Below, one piece after another: positions 61,000 to 64,000 of a DNA stretch of 64,000 nucleotides (its first letter is position 1; each line of letters opens with the position of its first letter). The translations under genes and the position numbers were made by a program. Under the pieces are notes generated by a model. The model saw only the letters and a list, made by a program, of their open reading frames with translations. It had not been told where the DNA came from and ran no database searches. Source of the stretch: Leishmania martiniquensis (Eukaryota; Euglenozoa; Kinetoplastea; Trypanosomatida; Trypanosomatidae); the NCBI RefSeq assembly GCF_017916325.1, contig NC_090171.1:1091001-1155000 (forward strand), written 5' to 3'.

Positions 61000-63900
61000 C
61001 GTCGGCCTTCTTTCGCAGCACCCCACTTGTGACTGCGCAAATGCGTAGTTTACATGAGATGTATGTAAAAACCGTGTGAAATGGATCCTTTCCTTCCTTC
61101 TTTTCACTGTCCACCAAGCGCCGCGCAAGTATATGAGGAACAGCGCCGATTCGTCGGCTAAAAGAAAATCATACGTATTCGCCCATCGGGTATCGAAGGG
61201 GCACCTAGGGAGCGCACCGTGAGCCCCCCGCAACTCCGCGCAGATGTAATGGTACCCGCATTGGCCGAAGAAAAGCAACCTTCCCCCCCCCACTGAAGTC
61301 ATTGAAGCGCAAAGGGGTCCTTACAAGGTGGCTAATATCGTGACCGTTTGCAAAGAACTGCCCCCACACAAGAAACAAGCGGCTGGCCACGCGCCGTTTT
61401 CATCCCCCCCCCCCAAGCTAATGCCGACCACGCACATTTCGTTTACCCCGACTAATCAAATCACTTCCCCCTACACTTTTCAGTGGCCCTTTCAAGCCAC
61501 TGCAACTGAAAAAACAGTCGCCCAAGCCTTCGAGAGCCGGCCGCTGTCGAAAAGCCCCTTATGCGCAAAGAACCCCGAGGCGCGGCCGGCCCTTTCCCTC
61601 CCCAAAGGCGCGCCAAAAAAGGGGAAGCCCCAACCCCATTGCTCATGACAACGGCCAGGCCAACCTTCCAAGACGGTCATTGTTGAGTTCGTCCTTTTCG
61701 GCTGCCGGGGAGAGGCTGATTTATCTCCCATGACTCTCAAAATCATCAATTTCGCCCCCATCTAAAGGCGGCGCGTGGCGTCCTCCAGCGCAGCCCAAAC
61801 TTTTGAGAGACCCCTAGGCCTCGCAGATACCAACCTAGCCTTCCGGAAAAAAGAACCATTTTCACCGTGCAGCTGCGCTTCAAGGATGCCCCGCCGCAGG
61901 TTCGCATTCCAGCTGCCAGCGTTTGGCCCCCGCGATCGCCCCCCACCCCGCCGAAAAAAATATGGCGGCGCACCCCGTGCTTTCACATAAGATAACCCTA
62001 AACTTGGTTTGGTTGTTTCCCTTTTGGCCGCGCCAGAACCCGCCTCAGACAAAACCAAAGAGGCCAAAGGACCCCCAAAGCGGCACCGCCCCCGCGCCAA
62101 TTGAGTTCCATGTGGCTTTGTCGGCTTCACAAGAAAACGAAAAAGTAGGGAACGGATGGGTCCTTTCCCTTTCCTAAAAGCCGCGGCGCCGCGCGGCCGG
62201 CCGACATACTAAAGCATTGAAAATAGCAAACGCGCCCCCGGGCCCTTGCCCGCCCGCGCGGCTGAGCTTGAGTTCCGGCGAAAGCAGAACCCGAAAGCCG
62301 AGCCCCGTGTGTGAAGGGTGTTCGGCGGCTTTTGACCTTTCCACAAAGGGAAAATCCTCACTCGACCGATTCTGAAATGGAGCCGAAAACGAAAGAAGCG
62401 CAGCGCACTTTGTGCGCACACACGAAAGCGGCGCAGAACAGCAGCAACATGCAAAGAAGATCGCCCGCAAATCAAACTGCGCAAGCAGTCGATGATACAG
62501 GGTGAAGATGAGCACAAAAGAGTGCTAGTGCATCATATGATGCAGGCTCGGCTGGTTGTTCGGGGATGGTGCTCGGGGCCGCCGGTGCTTGCGTCCCCCC
62601 CGGGGCCCCGTTAGCCACGCGCCCAAAGCGTAGCAAACAAGCCCCCACAAGAAAATAAGGCGGTCGACGAAACAGCCACCAGCACGGCGCATTAACAAGG
62701 ACGAGCCTCAAAGAAAATAGCATCTTTCCGCATAAACCGCAAACCGACATATGACGCCGCCCGTGGTGTAGCAGCCCAGACGTCATTTTCAGCAGCCCAG
62801 ACGTATATCATAAGGTGGCGCCGCTAAAGATGCTTTTTGAGGCTTGGTTAGCGTTTTGTAGCCGCTCGAAAAGGTCTTTACACATGCTGGAAAAGCGCAA
62901 TATCTTTTAGAAAACCTGTGCTCACCCCTTGGCGGCGCTACGCTGCTTTGCCTGGGGCAGTTTTTCTTTCTCTAGCTAATGCCGTTTCAATATTTTTCCC
63001 TCATCGCTGCCTGGGTCGCGTGGATGCATGTGCTTTAAGGTTGGTTTTTCTAGGCCACACTAAGGGCTTCGCTTTGCTGCTTCTAGTCTGTTAAGGCAAG
63101 GTTAAGGTCGTTGGCGCCCCAGAAAGGCCTAGGCTGTCCTTTGTGAACGCGATGCCGGGGCGGTGCTGTGCGCAAGAAAGCGGCTTTTGTTTGGCATGCG
63201 AGACCCCATTACCAAGTTTTACAAAACCGCCAGAGATGCTTACGGCTACAAAATAGGGAAGGCCGCAGCGCTTATTAACCGGCGCGCGATGGGTATCGCC
63301 GTTTGGAACGGCCCGGGCGGGCGCGCCCGTTTCTATGCTTAACGCCTCCGCGTTAGGTAAGCGCCCCGGGGCTTAGCGCGCATATGTTTCTGTTATGGCG
63401 TGGGGTCCATACTTTGCTGGCCACTACTGCTCTTTATTTCGTCTGGCGGGCGTTTCGGGGCAGGGCGCCCCAGTTTCTTTACCGGGAAGATTTTGGTGGG
63501 GGCTCCGTCTGCGGGCATGCTGGGCTCGCTTTTTAACTCCACAAGAAACGCGGCCAGGCGGTTTACTTCTGCATTTCGAAAGTTGATAATTCCTGGCTAA
63601 AGTGGGGGTGCGGTTCTCTCCTATGGGGGCGGCGGTGATTCATGGCGCGCCATCGGCAAGCTTCGGCGCCGCTTGTCGTGCGCTTGGCTGCTCGTGCTAA
63701 AAAAGGGCCTTCGCGTGCACAACGTGAAAGGCCATTGGGGGTGTAATCTTGAAGGCGGCTCTTTTACGCACGGCGAAGCCCAGGTTCCCCCTTTTAAAAT
63801 GGTCGTTCCCTTTTGGCGTGTGGGAAAACCTTTCGGCGCTTTGTGTGTGGGGGGCGCTGTTGGTGGTGTGGCTTGCGGTGGGCTCAGTTTGTTTGGTGCC

Positions 63901-64000
63901 AGCCCCTTGGCCACCAGGAGGGGTTGGGGGGCTAGGCTTGGGGTTCGGCGTGCTGCCCTGCGGAGCTTTGCGGTAGGGTCCTTGGCTCTGGGACGGGTGT
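61000..64000. other. Gene-free region with inverted base skew; probable divergent strand-switch or transcription start
   Basis: No frame over about 120 residues and no recognisable domain. The left part has far more C than G on the plus strand (61,441-61,500: 23 C, 6 G). The right part has far more G than C (63,841-63,900: 29 G, 8 C, one A). The switch lies near 62.6-62.8 kb. All genes to the left read leftward from here, so the region is a plausible start of the minus-strand unit. The G/C homopolymers and many GGCGCGCC-like strings also differ from the rest of the window. Confidence 0.5.

Overview
The window reads as a trypanosomatid nuclear chromosome, most likely Leishmania or a close relative. 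The DNA is GC-rich. Every recognisable protein gene is a long, intronless frame on the minus strand, one after another. Gaps carry polypyrimidine tracts followed by AG on the sense strand, as expected for trans-splicing of a polycistronic RNA. Two copies of a dispersed, retroposon-like repeat resemble Leishmania SIDER2. I see no spliced-leader gene, tRNA gene, rRNA gene or CRISPR.

Layout, left to right; transcription runs right to left. 1-2374: no convincing gene. 2375-7579: FAN1-like VRR-NUC nuclease. 9199-19617: a 3,472-residue protein with a C-terminal protein kinase domain. 20995-28486: a 7.5 kb head-to-tail array of a 986 bp unit, about 7.6 copies. 29376-31115: PCI-domain protein of the PCID2/Thp1/CSN12 type. 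31736-32761: Trm9-like tRNA wobble-uridine methyltransferase. 33437-33612: short SIDER2-like repeat. 33900-35610: a broken gene. 38169-39578: pyruvate dehydrogenase E2. 40379-41539: metallophosphoesterase. 42210-45227: exportin-like karyopherin. 46005-46964: pentapeptide-repeat protein. 47624-48643: POC5-like centrin-binding protein. 49611-53936: large mitochondrial protein. 55001-57163: i-AAA/FtsH protease. 57371-60220: transportin-like karyopherin. 60537-60900: longer SIDER2-like repeat. 61000-64000: gene-free DNA in which the base skew reverses near 62.7 kb, probably close to the transcription start of the minus-strand unit.

The most interesting element is the 986 bp array. It is not a protein repeat, although many short frames cross it. 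On the minus strand, in the same sense as the flanking genes, each unit carries two near-identical copies of a C/D box snoRNA: C box, D box and, in one copy, a perfect 9 bp terminal stem. Both antisense elements match the conserved 5' end of small-subunit rRNA over 11 nt each, at two sites separated by a few nucleotides. One guide is positioned for the A methylated by human U27 and yeast snR74. The array therefore holds 16 copies of a double-guide snoRNA, with a further C/D candidate in every unit.

By function the proteins fall into DNA repair (FAN1), signalling (giant kinase), RNA modification and export (snoRNAs, Trm9, PCI protein, two karyopherins), mitochondrial metabolism and quality control (E2, FtsH, 1441-residue protein) and the basal body (POC5). 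They are joined by shared transcription rather than by one pathway, which is normal for trypanosomatids.
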